Source: UBA7803 sp040219135
GTDB taxonomy: Bacteria; Pseudomonadota; Gammaproteobacteria; Pseudomonadales; Azotimanducaceae
Length of the DNA stretch: 64,000 bases
Direction: 5' to 3'
NCBI GenBank assembly: GCA_040219135.1
Contig: JAVJTA010000021.1
Coordinates: 124,001-188,000 of the forward strand
Under the pieces are notes generated by a model. It saw only the letters and a list, made by a program, of their open reading frames with translations, did no database searches and was not told the DNA's origin. Each line of letters opens with the position of its first letter. Within the stretch, counting starts at the first letter, position 1. Below, one piece after another: positions 52,188 through 61,957 of the stretch. A program made the position numbers and the translations under genes.

Positions 52188-53709
52188 CGCTCGCCCCCGT
52201 CTGCGCCTCGTCGAGCGCACCCTGAATCGCCTCGATCAGCGCCGCCCGATCCGCTTCATCCAGCCTTGCGCCCTCGGCAATCCGGTTGCAGACATCCGGC
52301 GCGCGCGCGCGCACAGCCCCGCGGGCCGTCCGCTCGGCCTCGGCCACAGCATCAGGCTCCAGCTCATCGAACAGGCCCTCCGTCGCCGCGAGAAGGGCTG
52401 CGATCTGCTCCGGCACATCAATGTGGTCGTGCTCGCGCTGCTTGAGCACCTCGCGCACGCGCAGTCCGCGGGTAAGCTTGCGGCGGGTCTCGGCATCGAG
52501 TTGCGTTCCGAAGCGGGCGAAGGTCTCCAACTCCTCGAATTGCGCGTACATCAGCCTCAGATTGCCGGCGACGGCGCGGAAGGCGGGCAGCTGCACCTTA
52601 CCGCCCACGCGGCTGACCGAGGTACCGATGTCGATGGCTGGGAGATGCCCCTTTTCGAAGAGCCCCGGCGAGAGATAGACCTGTCCGTCGGTGATCGAGA
52701 TCAGGTTGGTAGGGATGTAGGCGGAGATGTTCTGCGCCTGCGTCTCGACTACCGGCATGGCGGTGAGAGAGCCGCCGCCGAATTCCTCACGCAGCTGGGT
52801 GGCGCGCTCCAGCAAGCGGGCATGGATATAAAAGATGTCACCAGGATAGGCTTCGCGCCCGGGAGGGCGGCGCAGCAGGAGCGACAGCTCGCGGTAGGCG
52901 CGCGCATGACGTGTCAGATCGTCGTAGATGATCAGCACGTCGCGCCCGCGCGACATGAAGTGCTCGGCCATGGAGGTGGCGGCATAGGGGGCGACGAATT
53001 GCAGGCCTGGCGCATCCTCACCGCTGGCGACGACGACGATGGCGCGGTCCATCGCTCCGTCGTCGCGCAGGCTCTGGATCACGCGGGTTACCGCCGAGGC
53101 GCGCTGCCCGATGGCGCAGTAGATCGAGATGACGCCGCTGTCGCGCTGGTTGAGGATCGTATCGACGGCGATGGCGGTTTTGCCGAGCTGCCGGTCGCCC
53201 AGGATCAGTTCGCGTTGCCCGCGCCCAATGGGGATGGCAGCGTCGACGGCCTTGATCCCAGTCTGCAGCGGCACCTGCACGGGCGCGCGGTGCATGATGG
53301 GCGGCGCCGGCTGCTCGACAGGCCGGAACTCCTGCGCCTCTATGGCGCCAGCACCGTCGAGCGGGCGGCCCAGCGCGTCCACCACCCGACCGATCAGACC
53401 GTCACCCACCGGTACATCGACCACCCGGCCCGTGCGGCGCACCGGATCGCCGGGACGCAGGCGCTCGGTCTCGCCCAGCACGATGACACCCGCAAGATCC
53501 TCGCTCAGGCTCGATGCGATGCCCATCACGTCGCCGGAGAACCTCAGAAGCTCATCGGCGTACAGGTCGGTGAAGCCCGCAACCTGCGCGACCCCGTTAC
53601 CCACGGACACGACATGTGCAATCTCGGCCATCTCGATGGCGGGCCGGACCCGCAGCAGAGCGCTCTCGAGCGGGGTGAAGAGATCGTCATGCAGATCGTC
53701 GAGCGTCAT
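52174..53709 (-). CDS. atpA: N-type ATPase subunit alpha
   Basis: 511 aa. It has a non-catalytic nucleotide site with Walker A GDRQLGKT (171-178) and conserved ALGRPLDGAG, QNISAYIPTNLISITDGQ and AIDIGTSVSRVGG segments. Slightly shorter and more diverged than housekeeping alpha, as in N-ATPases. It follows atpF by 8 bases and overlaps atpG. The N-terminal ~20 residues contact the peripheral stalk in this family. Confidence 0.94.
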   Translation of the reverse strand: MTLDDLHDDLFTPLESALLRVRPAIEMAEIAHVVSVGNGVAQVAGFTDLYADELLRFSGDVMGIASSLSEDLAGVIVLGETERLRPGDPVRRTGRVVDVPVGDGLIGRVVDALGRPLDGAGAIEAQEFRPVEQPAPPIMHRAPVQVPLQTGIKAVDAAIPIGRGQRELILGDRQLGKTAIAVDTILNQRDSGVISIYCAIGQRASAVTRVIQSLRDDGAMDRAIVVVASGEDAPGLQFVAPYAATSMAEHFMSRGRDVLIIYDDLTRHARAYRELSLLLRRPPGREAYPGDIFYIHARLLERATQLREEFGGGSLTAMPVVETQAQNISAYIPTNLISITDGQVYLSPGLFEKGHLPAIDIGTSVSRVGGKVQLPAFRAVAGNLRLMYAQFEELETFARFGTQLDAETRRKLTRGLRVREVLKQREHDHIDVPEQIAALLAATEGLFDELEPDAVAEAERTARGAVRARAPDVCNRIAEGARLDEADRAALIEAIQGALDEAQTGASDGNA

Positions 53710-53717
53710 GGCGCCCT

Positions 53718-54512
53718 TCAGTCCGTGGCCGGCGTACGGTGGAGACCCCTGCGGTCGCTGCCCTCAATCACCTCGTCGAGCGTCCTCTCGAGGCGGTGCA
53801 GGAACCGCGCTGCGGACCATTCCACCGTCTGCTCGCCGATGGTCAGTCGAATGCCGAGGAGCAGATCGGCGTCCTCGTGATATTCGACACCGATGTCATG
53901 CGCAACACTCTCGTGGATCGTGCGGGTGACCTGGCTGCGCACGCCGGGCCTGAGCGCCACGGCGCTTTCCACGCGCGCCGGGCCTTCAGCACGATCCGCT
54001 GCACGCACGAGCTTTTCCCGCGCGTCGGCGTCGAGGGCGCCGAGCCGGTCCACAAAGGTGCCGGCCACCTGTCCGGCAAGATCGCTGCCGGCGAAGTCCC
54101 GCAGCACGCGCTCGACGATATCGATGACCTGATGGCCAGCGCGCTGCCGCAATCGGGCCGTAAACGCCTCGCGTTCGTCCGCCAGATGCGCGTGCCACGT
54201 CCTGCGTTCGGCCTCGATCTCCTCACGGATGTCTTGCTCGAGCCGGGCGCGCAGAGCGACGGCCTCGCGCCGCGCCTCGTCCAGTGTCGCCGCGCGGCTG
54301 GCCTCCAAAGCCTTCTGCTCCTCGTGCAGGCGGCGGCCCTCGGCCTCGGCCTCTTCGCGCGCGGTCCGCGCTTCCGTCAGCCGGGATTCGATCCGCGCCT
54401 CACGCTGTGCCATGGCACGCGTGATGGGCAGGTAGAGGAACCGCTGCAGCAGCCAGACCAGAACCAGAAAGTTGACGATCTGGGCGGCGACGGTCAGCCA
54501 GTCGATCTGCAC
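53718..54512 (-). CDS. atpF: N-type ATPase subunit b with long C-terminal extension (possible b-delta fusion)
   Basis: 264 aa from a GTG at 54512 (VQIDWLTVAAQIVNF); a normal b subunit is about 160 aa. One N-terminal membrane helix (VNFLVLVWLLQRFLYLPI) and a long charged coiled coil to about residue 170 are followed by about 90 residues with the pattern of the delta/OSCP C-terminal domain (RVESAVALRPGVRSQV, then LLLGIRLTIGEQTVEWS and a closing helix). The operon has no atpH, so this tail probably supplies the delta function. The GTG start lies 4 bases after the atpE stop. Confidence 0.9.
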   Translation of the reverse strand: MQIDWLTVAAQIVNFLVLVWLLQRFLYLPITRAMAQREARIESRLTEARTAREEAEAEGRRLHEEQKALEASRAATLDEARREAVALRARLEQDIREEIEAERRTWHAHLADEREAFTARLRQRAGHQVIDIVERVLRDFAGSDLAGQVAGTFVDRLGALDADAREKLVRAADRAEGPARVESAVALRPGVRSQVTRTIHESVAHDIGVEYHEDADLLLGIRLTIGEQTVEWSAARFLHRLERTLDEVIEGSDRRGLHRTPATD

Positions 54513-54516
54513 GACA

Positions 54517-54819
54517 TCAGCCTCCCGCACCCTGCGCGGCGGCCCGGGCAGCGGTCTCGGTGACGAGGCCGGTAAACGGGTTGGCAAAAATCAGAATCAT
54601 CGATACTACGAAACAGTAGATGGCCGTCGATTCGATCATCGCGAGACTGACGAACAGCGTTCGCGTGATCGTGTTCGAGGCGTCGGGCTGCTGGGCGATC
54701 GCCTGCAGCGCCTGGGATGCGGCCCGCCCCTCGGCCAGCGCCGGGCCGATCGAGCCGATGGCGATGGTCAGCCCCGCGGTAAAGATCGAGATCACGGCAA
54801 CCCAGGTTGCTGCATCCAT
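54517..54819 (-). CDS. atpE: N-type ATPase c-ring subunit with two-carboxylate motif
   Basis: 100 aa, two helices. Helix 1 carries GSIGPALAEGRAAS with Glu30 where Na+-type rotors have Gln. Helix 2 carries MIESTAIYCFVV with ion-binding Glu63 and Ser64. Two facing carboxylates with Ser define the two-carboxylate N-ATPase class, reported to bind Na+ in some species and H+ in others, so the ion cannot be fixed here. The C-terminus is extended by an Ala/Gly-rich tail. It lies 2 bases after atpB. Confidence 0.94.
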   Translation of the reverse strand: MDAATWVAVISIFTAGLTIAIGSIGPALAEGRAASQALQAIAQQPDASNTITRTLFVSLAMIESTAIYCFVVSMILIFANPFTGLVTETAARAAAQGAGG

Positions 54820-54821
54820 TT

Positions 54822-55532
54822 TCAGTCTCCTTTGAAGTTCTCTGATTCGGCCGGAATGTCGAGCCCGTGGCGGGTGCGGCTGGCCGAGCCGATGTAGACC
54901 ATGGCAAGAATGGCGAAGATGTACGCCTGGATCAGCCCGGTAAGCAGGCCGAGCAACTGCATCACGACTGGAAAAAAGAACGGCGCGACGCTGATCAGTA
55001 TGCCGACGATCACGGTGCCGCTCATCACGTTGCCATAGAGGCGCACTGCCAGCGCGATCGTACGCGAGATCTCACCCACAAGGTTGAAGGGCAGCATCAG
55101 CGGCGTGGGCCGCAGGTAGGCGCGCAAATAGCTGGCGATGCCGCGCTCGCCTATTGAAAAGAGCGGCACCGCGATCAGCACGCAGATTGCCAGCGCAGCG
55201 GCGGTCGAGAGCGAGCCGGTGGGTGGCTGATAGCCCGGCACCACCGCCAGCACGTTGGCCGTGGCAATGAAAAGGAACAGCGTGCCGATGAACGGCAGGT
55301 AGCGGCCGGGATCGTCGGCGCCGACCTCCGCGATCTGGTCGCGGATGGCCGAGACGACCACCTCCAGCAACACCTGCCAGCGCGAAACGGTTTCGCCTTC
55401 GCTCAGCCGCGCCGTGATCGCCCACGAGCCCAGGACGAGCAGCGCCATCACCACCCAGGTAAAGCCGATCGTGGCGTTGAGCTGCAGGCCCTGCCAGTCG
55501 TAGAGGACCCAGCTGTCAGGGCTTATTTCCAT
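54822..55532 (-). CDS. atpB: N-type ATPase subunit a
   Basis: 236 aa from the ATG at 55532 with five to six membrane helices. The essential stator arginine is in the LAVRLYGNVMSG segment, and PFNLVGEISRTIAL precedes it. The start lies inside the end of atpR (17-base overlap). Normal length for the N-type family. Confidence 0.93.
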   Translation of the reverse strand: MEISPDSWVLYDWQGLQLNATIGFTWVVMALLVLGSWAITARLSEGETVSRWQVLLEVVVSAIRDQIAEVGADDPGRYLPFIGTLFLFIATANVLAVVPGYQPPTGSLSTAAALAICVLIAVPLFSIGERGIASYLRAYLRPTPLMLPFNLVGEISRTIALAVRLYGNVMSGTVIVGILISVAPFFFPVVMQLLGLLTGLIQAYIFAILAMVYIGSASRTRHGLDIPAESENFKGD

Positions 55533-55827
55533 GCCGCCCCGCCTGCCGCTGCGCGGCGCAGCAGGCACTGGCAGCCAGCCGCACGGCGACGAATCCGAGA
55601 AGCGCCGCGACGATACCCGCCGCCGCTACGCCCAGCGCGGCAGCCGCCGCCAGCGCGCCCAGAAGCAGCGCCGCTCGGGCCACCGCGAGCGCGATAAAGA
55701 ACGCGACACCACCGCGGTACCGCGGCAGGCGCTGCACCGCCGCCCACAGCAGGCTGAGGTAGAGCCCGCCAAAACCTGCCCCCGCTAACACAGCGCCGAG
55801 GAGAGCGAGTACGGACGGGCTCATCAC
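55516..55827 (-). CDS. atpR: N-type ATPase accessory membrane protein AtpR
   Basis: 103 aa, three hydrophobic helices, Ala-rich. AtpR is found only in N-ATPase operons and is thought to bind ions or stabilise the Fo part through charged residues in its helices (Arg51 in VARAALL is one). A conserved-looking YRGGVAFFIALAVARA helix is present. It follows atpQ by 27 bases and overlaps atpB. Confidence 0.85.
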   Translation of the reverse strand: MMSPSVLALLGAVLAGAGFGGLYLSLLWAAVQRLPRYRGGVAFFIALAVARAALLLGALAAAAALGVAAAGIVAALLGFVAVRLAASACCAAQRQAGRHGNKP

Positions 55828-55854
55828 AGACCTCCGTCCGCCGTTGCACCCCGG

Positions 55855-56142
55855 TCACTCATCGCGCCCCTCGCGCTGGATCCAGTACCAGGCATTGAAC
55901 GCGCCGAGCGCCGCGCCAGCGATCAGCAACGTCAGCGTCCAGGAGACCTCGCCGGGCCATCGCCGGTCAATCCAGAGGCCCAGTGCGATACCTGCCACGA
56001 TCGGTATGGCAACGGACCAACCCACGAGTCCGAACATGCCGAGCCCATACCACGCGCTCTCGCGGTGGCGTCTGCGTGCCTCCTCCATCCGGCGTGCCTT
56101 GCGCGCGATGGCCTCGGTCTCGGTCTCCCGTTCGCCGGTCAT
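55855..56142 (-). CDS. atpQ: N-type ATPase accessory AtpQ (AtpI/AtpZ-like)
   Basis: 95 aa with a basic N-terminus and two membrane helices (GMFGLVGWSVAIPIVAGIAL and the LTLLIAGAALGAFNAWYWI region). This is the pattern of AtpI/AtpZ c-ring assembly factors; in N-ATPase operons it is called AtpQ. The ATG overlaps the stop of atpC (ATGA). Confidence 0.85.
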   Translation of the reverse strand: MTGERETETEAIARKARRMEEARRRHRESAWYGLGMFGLVGWSVAIPIVAGIALGLWIDRRWPGEVSWTLTLLIAGAALGAFNAWYWIQREGRDE

Positions 56143-56531
56143 GGCCCCGCCGTCCCCAAGTCGCGGAAACGCCGGATCATGCTGGCCTCGAGACGCGCCA
56201 GCGCCGCGCGGGCCTCGCGCTCGTCGTCGTCGCGACGGCGGAAATCGGCCTCGACCCGAGCGCGCAGCTCAGGTAGATCGTCGCCCTCGACCGCGCCATG
56301 GACCGCCACGCGCACTTCGCCGCCGCACTTCACCAGAGTGCCGGAATTGACTGCAACGAACCGCTCCGCGCCGTCCTCGGTCTCGTAGAGAAGAATGCCC
56401 GGCACGAGTTCGGCAACGAAATCGACATGGTTGGGCAGCATACCGAAATGCCCGTCGGGTGCCTCGGCGACGATGCGCCGCACGGGGCGATCGATACACA
56501 GGGACATGGGTGTGATCACTTTAAGCCGCAT
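56139..56531 (-). CDS. atpC: N-type ATPase subunit epsilon
   Basis: 130 aa. The N-terminal beta-sandwich (GHFGMLPNHVDFVAELVPG) is complete, and the C-terminal two-helix part (RRRDDDEREARAALARLEA) is present. The start lies 11 bases inside the end of atpD. Normal length. Confidence 0.9.
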   Translation of the reverse strand: MRLKVITPMSLCIDRPVRRIVAEAPDGHFGMLPNHVDFVAELVPGILLYETEDGAERFVAVNSGTLVKCGGEVRVAVHGAVEGDDLPELRARVEADFRRRDDDEREARAALARLEASMIRRFRDLGTAGP

Positions 56532-57924
56532 CGGAGCTGTCCTGTTCCGCGTCGAGGTCTGCCACAGAGCCGATCATGTAGAAATCGCCCTCGTCACGGT
56601 CCGCGAAAGCCCCCGAGAGGATGCTTTCGCAGCTGTCCAGCGTTTCGTCCAGCGTGACGAAGCGCCCCGAGTCGCCCGTCATTGCCTCGGTCGTAAAGAA
56701 AGGCTGAGTCAGAAACCGCTCGAGCTGACGCGCCTGACGGACGGTGGCACGGTCCCTTTCGGACAGCTCCTCGAAGCCCAGCATCGCGATGATGTCCTTG
56801 AGATCGTCGTATTCGGCCAGGGTCGTGCGCACCGCGCGCGCGATCCGGTAATGGCGCGGGCTCACCGTGCCGGGCGTCAGCATCCGTGAATAGGAGCGCA
56901 GCGGGTCGATGGCTGGATAGAGTCCCTCGGACGCCTTCTTGCGCGACAGGACGATCGAGGCCGAAAGATGAGAAAACGTGTGGGTGGCCGCGGGATCGGT
57001 GAAATCGTCGGCCGGTACATAGACGGCCTGGATCGAGGTCATCGTGCCCTGGTCGGTCGAGCAGATCCGTTCCTCCAGATCGGCCAATTCGGTGCCCAGG
57101 GTTGGCTGATAGCCCACCCGGCTCGGGATGCGGCCCAGAAGGCCCGACACTTCGGAGCCTGCCTGCACGAAGCGGAAGATGTTGTCGATCAGTACCAGCA
57201 CGTTGCGGCGCAGGTCGTCGCGGAAATACTCGGCCATAGTCAGCGCAGCGTGGCCCACGCGAAACCGTACGCCGGGGCTTTCGTTCATCTGGCCGAATAC
57301 CATCACTGTATTGTGCAGCACGCCCGCCTCGCCCATCTCGCGATACAGTTCCTCGGCCTCGCGCGAGCGTTCGCCGATCCCGCAGAACAGGCTTACACCG
57401 TCGTACTCGGCGACCATGTTGTGGATCATCTCGGTGATCAGCACGGTCTTGCCCACGCCCGCGCCGCCGAAGAGCCCCGCCTTGCCGCCGAGCTCCAGCG
57501 GACTGAGAAGGTCGATCGCCTTGATTCCCGTTTCGAAGATTGCGCCCTCGACCCGGCGCTCGGCCAGCGGCACGGGCGCGCGCAGGATCGGTCGGTGGCG
57601 CATCTCGCCCAAGGGCGGGCCGCCGTCGATGGTCTCGCCGAACAGGTTGAACATCCGTCCCAGCACCGCCTCTCCCACCGGCACCTCGATCGGGCCGCCG
57701 GTGTCACGCACCGCTAGACCGATGCGCAAATCCGACGTGGGGTTCATGACCAGCCCGCGGGCGATGGTCTCGGCCGGCAGGCTGGCGACCTCGATGACTA
57801 TCTCGGGATCAGTGAGCGTGACGAGTCGGGTCGAGATCGCCGGCAAGGTACCTGCGAAACGGATATCGGCAATGCCACCACCCAGTCTCACAATGTGGCC
57901 GATTGACGTGTCACGCTCCGTCAT
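56521..57924 (-). CDS. atpD: N-type ATPase subunit beta
   Basis: 467 aa catalytic subunit and first gene of the operon. Walker A GGAGVGKT (153-160), catalytic-site GIGERSREAEELYREM and Walker B VLVLIDNIFRF are intact, and the DELSEED-type loop reads FEELSERDR. It diverges from acetate kinase across 179 bases that must hold both promoters; no clear -35/-10 stood out. The gene order beta-epsilon-Q-R-a-c-b-alpha-gamma is diagnostic of N-ATPases. Confidence 0.95.
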   Translation of the reverse strand: MTERDTSIGHIVRLGGGIADIRFAGTLPAISTRLVTLTDPEIVIEVASLPAETIARGLVMNPTSDLRIGLAVRDTGGPIEVPVGEAVLGRMFNLFGETIDGGPPLGEMRHRPILRAPVPLAERRVEGAIFETGIKAIDLLSPLELGGKAGLFGGAGVGKTVLITEMIHNMVAEYDGVSLFCGIGERSREAEELYREMGEAGVLHNTVMVFGQMNESPGVRFRVGHAALTMAEYFRDDLRRNVLVLIDNIFRFVQAGSEVSGLLGRIPSRVGYQPTLGTELADLEERICSTDQGTMTSIQAVYVPADDFTDPAATHTFSHLSASIVLSRKKASEGLYPAIDPLRSYSRMLTPGTVSPRHYRIARAVRTTLAEYDDLKDIIAMLGFEELSERDRATVRQARQLERFLTQPFFTTEAMTGDSGRFVTLDETLDSCESILSGAFADRDEGDFYMIGSVADLDAEQDSSDAA

Positions 57925-58103
57925 CGATTGATACCTTTGTGACGCCGCAGGTTAGCATGGACGTCGCAGGGTCTGGGTGACAAACACATTCGGTGCGGAT
58001 CACCCGCTGCGGGCGGATCTGTACCGGCAGGCGTGTGATCAGATTCAGCCGGACCCATTTCTTCGCTGTGAAACGCCACCTATCGCCGGTATGGAACCAC
58101 GGC

Positions 58104-59210
58104 ATGCAGGTATTGACCGTCAACACCGGCAGCTCGTCAGTACGCCTTGCTTTGTATGAGCGTGGCGAGATTGGCTTGCGCGGCTGCGGATCGGAACACC
58201 TTGGATCCGAGGCCGGCGAGCCGCAAGCGCGGCTACGCGACTTCCTGGACCGGCACGCGCACACCCAGCCGCGCCTGGCAGCGCACCGAGTGGTGCACGG
58301 AGGCGCCATTCTGACGTCCACCAGCAGAATAGATGCCGCGGTCGAGGCGGAGATCGAACGGCTGGCGCCACTCGCGCCGCTGCACAATCCCGCAGCACTT
58401 GCCTGGATCCGCGCCTGTGGCAAAGAGCTCGGCACGGACGTCCCGCAGATGGCAGTGTTCGATACCGCCTTCTATGCGCAACTGCCAGCGGTGGCGTCGA
58501 CCTACGCGTTGCCGCGGGAACTCGCCGCCCGACACGGACTGCGGCGCTATGGCTTCCACGGCATCGCCCACCAAGCGCTATGGTCGCGCTGGCGTGAATT
58601 GCGCCCGGATGTTCCGGATGGCGGCCGCGTCGTGTCGTTCCAGCTCGGCTCCGGTTGCTCTGCGACGGCGATTCACAGCGGCCGGCCGCGCGATACCTCG
58701 ATGGGATTCTCGCCGCTGGAGGGCTTGATGATGGCAACCCGCTGCGGCGACGTGGATGCGGGACTGCTGTTGTATCTGCAACGCGCCGAGGGGATGTCCC
58801 CCGCGCAACTCGACTCGCTGCTCAACGACGCCTCCGGCCTGCTTGGCGTCTCGGGCCTGAGCGGCGACATGCGGGAGCTGCTGGTGTCCGACGACCCGCG
58901 GGCACAACTGGCGGTGGACCTGTACTGTTACCGCGCGCGTAAGTACATCGGCGCCTATCTCGCCGTGCTCGGCGGCGCCGACGCCATTCTGATTGGCGGC
59001 GGCGTAGGCGAGAACGCGCCGGCGATACGTGCGCAGATTCTGCGCGGCCTGGATTGGACCGGAATCCGGGTGGACGAGGCCACCAATGCGGCGGCCACGG
59101 GAATCGAGGCTCGCATCAGCCCCGACGGCGGCCAACCCGAGGTGTGGGTAATCCCAGTGGACGAGGCGCAGTTGCTCGCCGAGGAGGCACTAGCCGCCGC
59201 AGCCATGTAA
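58104..59210 (+). CDS. ackA: Acetate kinase family protein
   Basis: 368 aa from the ATG at 58104 (MQVLTVNTGSSSVRLAL), about 30 residues shorter than E. coli AckA. The signature pieces are VNTGSSSVR, HRVVHGG, FDTAFYAQLP, GFHGIAHQ, DTSMGFSPLEGLMMATR and GGGVGEN. The product would convert acetyl-phosphate and ADP to acetate and ATP. Next to phosphoketolase, which produces acetyl-phosphate, the two form a simple ATP-yielding shunt. It is followed 15 bases later by the phosphoketolase gene. Confidence 0.92.
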   Translation: MQVLTVNTGSSSVRLALYERGEIGLRGCGSEHLGSEAGEPQARLRDFLDRHAHTQPRLAAHRVVHGGAILTSTSRIDAAVEAEIERLAPLAPLHNPAALAWIRACGKELGTDVPQMAVFDTAFYAQLPAVASTYALPRELAARHGLRRYGFHGIAHQALWSRWRELRPDVPDGGRVVSFQLGSGCSATAIHSGRPRDTSMGFSPLEGLMMATRCGDVDAGLLLYLQRAEGMSPAQLDSLLNDASGLLGVSGLSGDMRELLVSDDPRAQLAVDLYCYRARKYIGAYLAVLGGADAILIGGGVGENAPAIRAQILRGLDWTGIRVDEATNAAATGIEARISPDGGQPEVWVIPVDEAQLLAEEALAAAAM

Positions 59211-59225
59211 ACCCGGAGGGCCAAC

Positions 59226-61619
59226 ATGCAAACGAACACGAAGCGGAGCGCCGTGGTGCCGTCGGCCGATGAGCTCGCGCGGCTTGATGCCTGGTGGCGC
59301 GCGGCGAATTATCTTTCCGTCGGGCAGATCTATCTGCTCGACAACCCGCTGCTCCGCGAGCCGCTGAAGCTCGAGCACGTCAAACCGCGGCTGGTCGGCC
59401 ACTGGGGTACGACCCCGGGCCTCAGTTTCATCTACGTCCATCTCAACCGCGTGATCGCGGCCCATGATCTCGACATGATCTACGTCGCCGGTCCAGGCCA
59501 CGGCGGCCCGGCGCTGGCTGCCAACACCTGGCTCGAGGGCAGCTACAGCGAGCACTACCCGGAGGTCACACCGGACGCCGAGGGCATGAAGCGGCTGTTC
59601 CGCCAATTCTCATTCCCCGGCGGCATCGGCAGCCACGTCACGCCGGAGATCCCCGGCTCGATCCATGAAGGCGGCGAGCTCGGCTACGCGCTGTCCCACG
59701 CCTTCGGCGCCGCGTTCGACAACCCGGAGCTGATCGTCGCCTGCGTGATCGGTGACGGCGAAGCTGAGACGGGGCCGCTGGCTGCCGCCTGACATTCCAA
59801 CAAATTTCTCAATCCCGCCGCCGATGGCGCGGTGCTGCCGATCCTGCACCTCAACGGCTACAAGATTGCCAACCCCGCGGTGCTGGCGCGCATCCCGCAT
59901 GAGGAGCTCGAGAGCCTGCTCACCGGCTACGGCTACAAGCCGTACTTCGTCGAGGGCGACGAGCCCGAGCTCATGCACCGGCAGATGGCCACCACACTGG
60001 ATACCGTGATCGAGGAGATACGCGCAAACCAGCGCGACGCGCGCACGGACGGTGTGACCTCACGACCCCTATGCCCCATGATCGTACTCAAGACGCCCAA
60101 GGGCTGGACCGGGCCGAAGGAGGTGGACGGCAAAAAGATGGAGGGTTCGTGGCGCTCGCACCAGGTACCGTTTGCCGATCTCGCGGCGAATCCAGAGCGT
60201 CTCCTGTTGCTCGAGCAATGGCTCAAGGGCTACCGGCCCGAAGAGCTGTTCGATGCGCAGGGCGCGCTGGTGCCCGACATCCGGGCGCTCGCACCCAGAG
60301 GACCGCGGCGCATGGGTGCCAACCCGCACGCCAACGGCGGCCTGCTGCTCAAAGACCTGCGCCTGCCGGACTTCCGCGACTATGCCGTAGCGCTGCCGCG
60401 GCCCGGCGCGGCCGAGGCTGAGGCCACCCGCGTCATGGGCGTGTTCCTGCGCGACGTGATGCAGCGCAACCGCGATGCGCGCAACTTCCGCGTAGTCGGG
60501 CCGGACGAAACGGCCTCGAACCGCCTCGGCGCGCTGTTCGAAGTGACCGGTCGCACCTGGATGGCCCAAACCTTGCCGGAGGACGAAGGCCTGGCACCGG
60601 ACGGCCGCGTGATGGAGATCCTCTCGGAGCACACCTGCCAAGGCTGGCTCGAGGGCTACCTCCTGACAGGCCGGCATGGGCTGTTCTCCTGCTACGAGGC
60701 GTTCATCCACATCGTTGATTCGATGTTCAACCAGCACGCCAAGTGGCTCAAGACCTGCCGCGAAATTCCCTGGCGTCGGCCGATCGCCTCGCTCAATTAT
60801 CTGCTCACCTCGCACGTCTGGCGCCAGGACCACAACGGCTTCTCGCACCAGGACCCTGGCTTCATCGATCACGTAGTCAACAAGAAAGCCGACGTCATCC
60901 GCGTGTACCTGCCGCCGGACGCCAACACGCTGCTGTACGTTGCGGACAAGTGCCTGCGCTCCCGCAATTTCGTAAACGTGATCGTCGCCGGCAAGCAGAA
61001 GCAGCCGCAGTGGCTCGACATGGACGCCGCGATCAAGCACAGCAGCGCCGGCATCGGCATCTGGGAGTGGGCCGGCACAGACGCCGGCGGCGAGCCGGAC
61101 GTGGTGCTGGCCTGTGCCGGTGACGTGCCGACCATCGAAGTGCTCGCGGCGGTGGACATCCTGAGCCGCGAGTTGCCGGACCTCAAGATACGCATGGTGA
61201 ACGTGGTGGACCTGATGACGCTGCAGTCCCGGGAGGAACACCCGCACGGGCTGTCGGACCGCGATTTCGACACCCTTTTCACCACCGACAAACCGATCGT
61301 GTTCGCCTACCACGGCTATCCTTGGCTGATCCATCGGCTCACCTACCGGCGCACCAACCACAAGAACCTGCATGTGCGCGGTTACAAGGAAGAGGGCACG
61401 ACCACCACGCCATTCGACATGGCGGTACTCAACGATCTCGACCGCTTTCACCTGGTGATGGACGTGATCGACCGCGTGCCGAAGCTCGGCTACCGCGCGG
61501 CGGGCCTGCGGCAGCGCATGCGCGACAAGCGCATCGAGCACGGCCAGTACATCCGCGCCAACGGCCAGGACATGCCCGAAATTCGTGATTGGCAGTGGCC
61601 ACACGGGAATCAAGACTGA
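59226..61619 (+). pseudogene. xfp: Phosphoketolase interrupted by one in-frame TGA
   Basis: Full-length 797-codon frame for the thiamine-diphosphate enzyme that splits xylulose-5-P or fructose-6-P to acetyl-P. Codon 189 is TGA (59790-59792) where the family has Trp just before HSNKFLNPA; the frame is the same on both sides and otherwise complete (GDGEAETGPLA before it, HTCQGWLEGYLLTGRHG and QDHNGFSHQDPG after). Other genes here use TGA as stop, so Trp decoding is unlikely. It is a recent nonsense mutation or a sequencing error; if real, activity would need readthrough. A second start at 59832 could give a C-terminal piece without the early part. Confidence 0.93.
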
Positions 61620-61621
61620 TC

Positions 61622-61957
61622 ATGACGACCAACCCTCTGATACGCCTGCGCGAACTCGGTCAGAGCACGTGGCTCGACTACATCGACCGTAATCTGATCG
61701 AAAACGGCGGACTTGATAGCCTCATCCGCGAAGACGGCCTTGCGGGCGTGACCTCCAACCCGGCGATCTTCGAAAAGGCTATAACGGCTGGTCGCGAGTA
61801 CGAAGCGCCGCTCCGGGCGCTGGCCCGTGGCGGCCTCGACAACGCCGCAGTGCTCGAAACGCTGATGCTCGAGGATGTAGTCCGCGCGGCCGACCTGCTT
61901 CGCCCGGTATACGATACGAGAAAACCCTGGCCGCGATCGAACGGTATCGCGGCGTAG
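61622..61957 (+). pseudogene. tal: Transaldolase N-terminal fragment
   Basis: 111 aa. NPLIRLRELGQSTWLDYIDR and GVTSNPAIFEKAI are the first strands of transaldolase, and VVRAADLLRPVYD follows; then the sequence turns into unrelated RKPWPRSNGIAA and stops. The Schiff-base lysine and the remaining ~250 residues are absent. It lies 2 bases after xfp in the same direction, so it was once part of the same sugar-phosphate operon. Confidence 0.9.

Noticed and set aside
59790..59792. Selenocysteine or tryptophan recoding of TGA in phosphoketolase
   Set aside because: No SECIS-like hairpin was noticed just after it, the family has Trp here, and TGA is used as a stop by neighbouring genes.
60069..61613. 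514-codon leftward frame opposite phosphoketolase
   Set aside because: Antisense shadow of a strongly conserved gene with high GC; His/Val/Arg-rich composition and no recognised domain.
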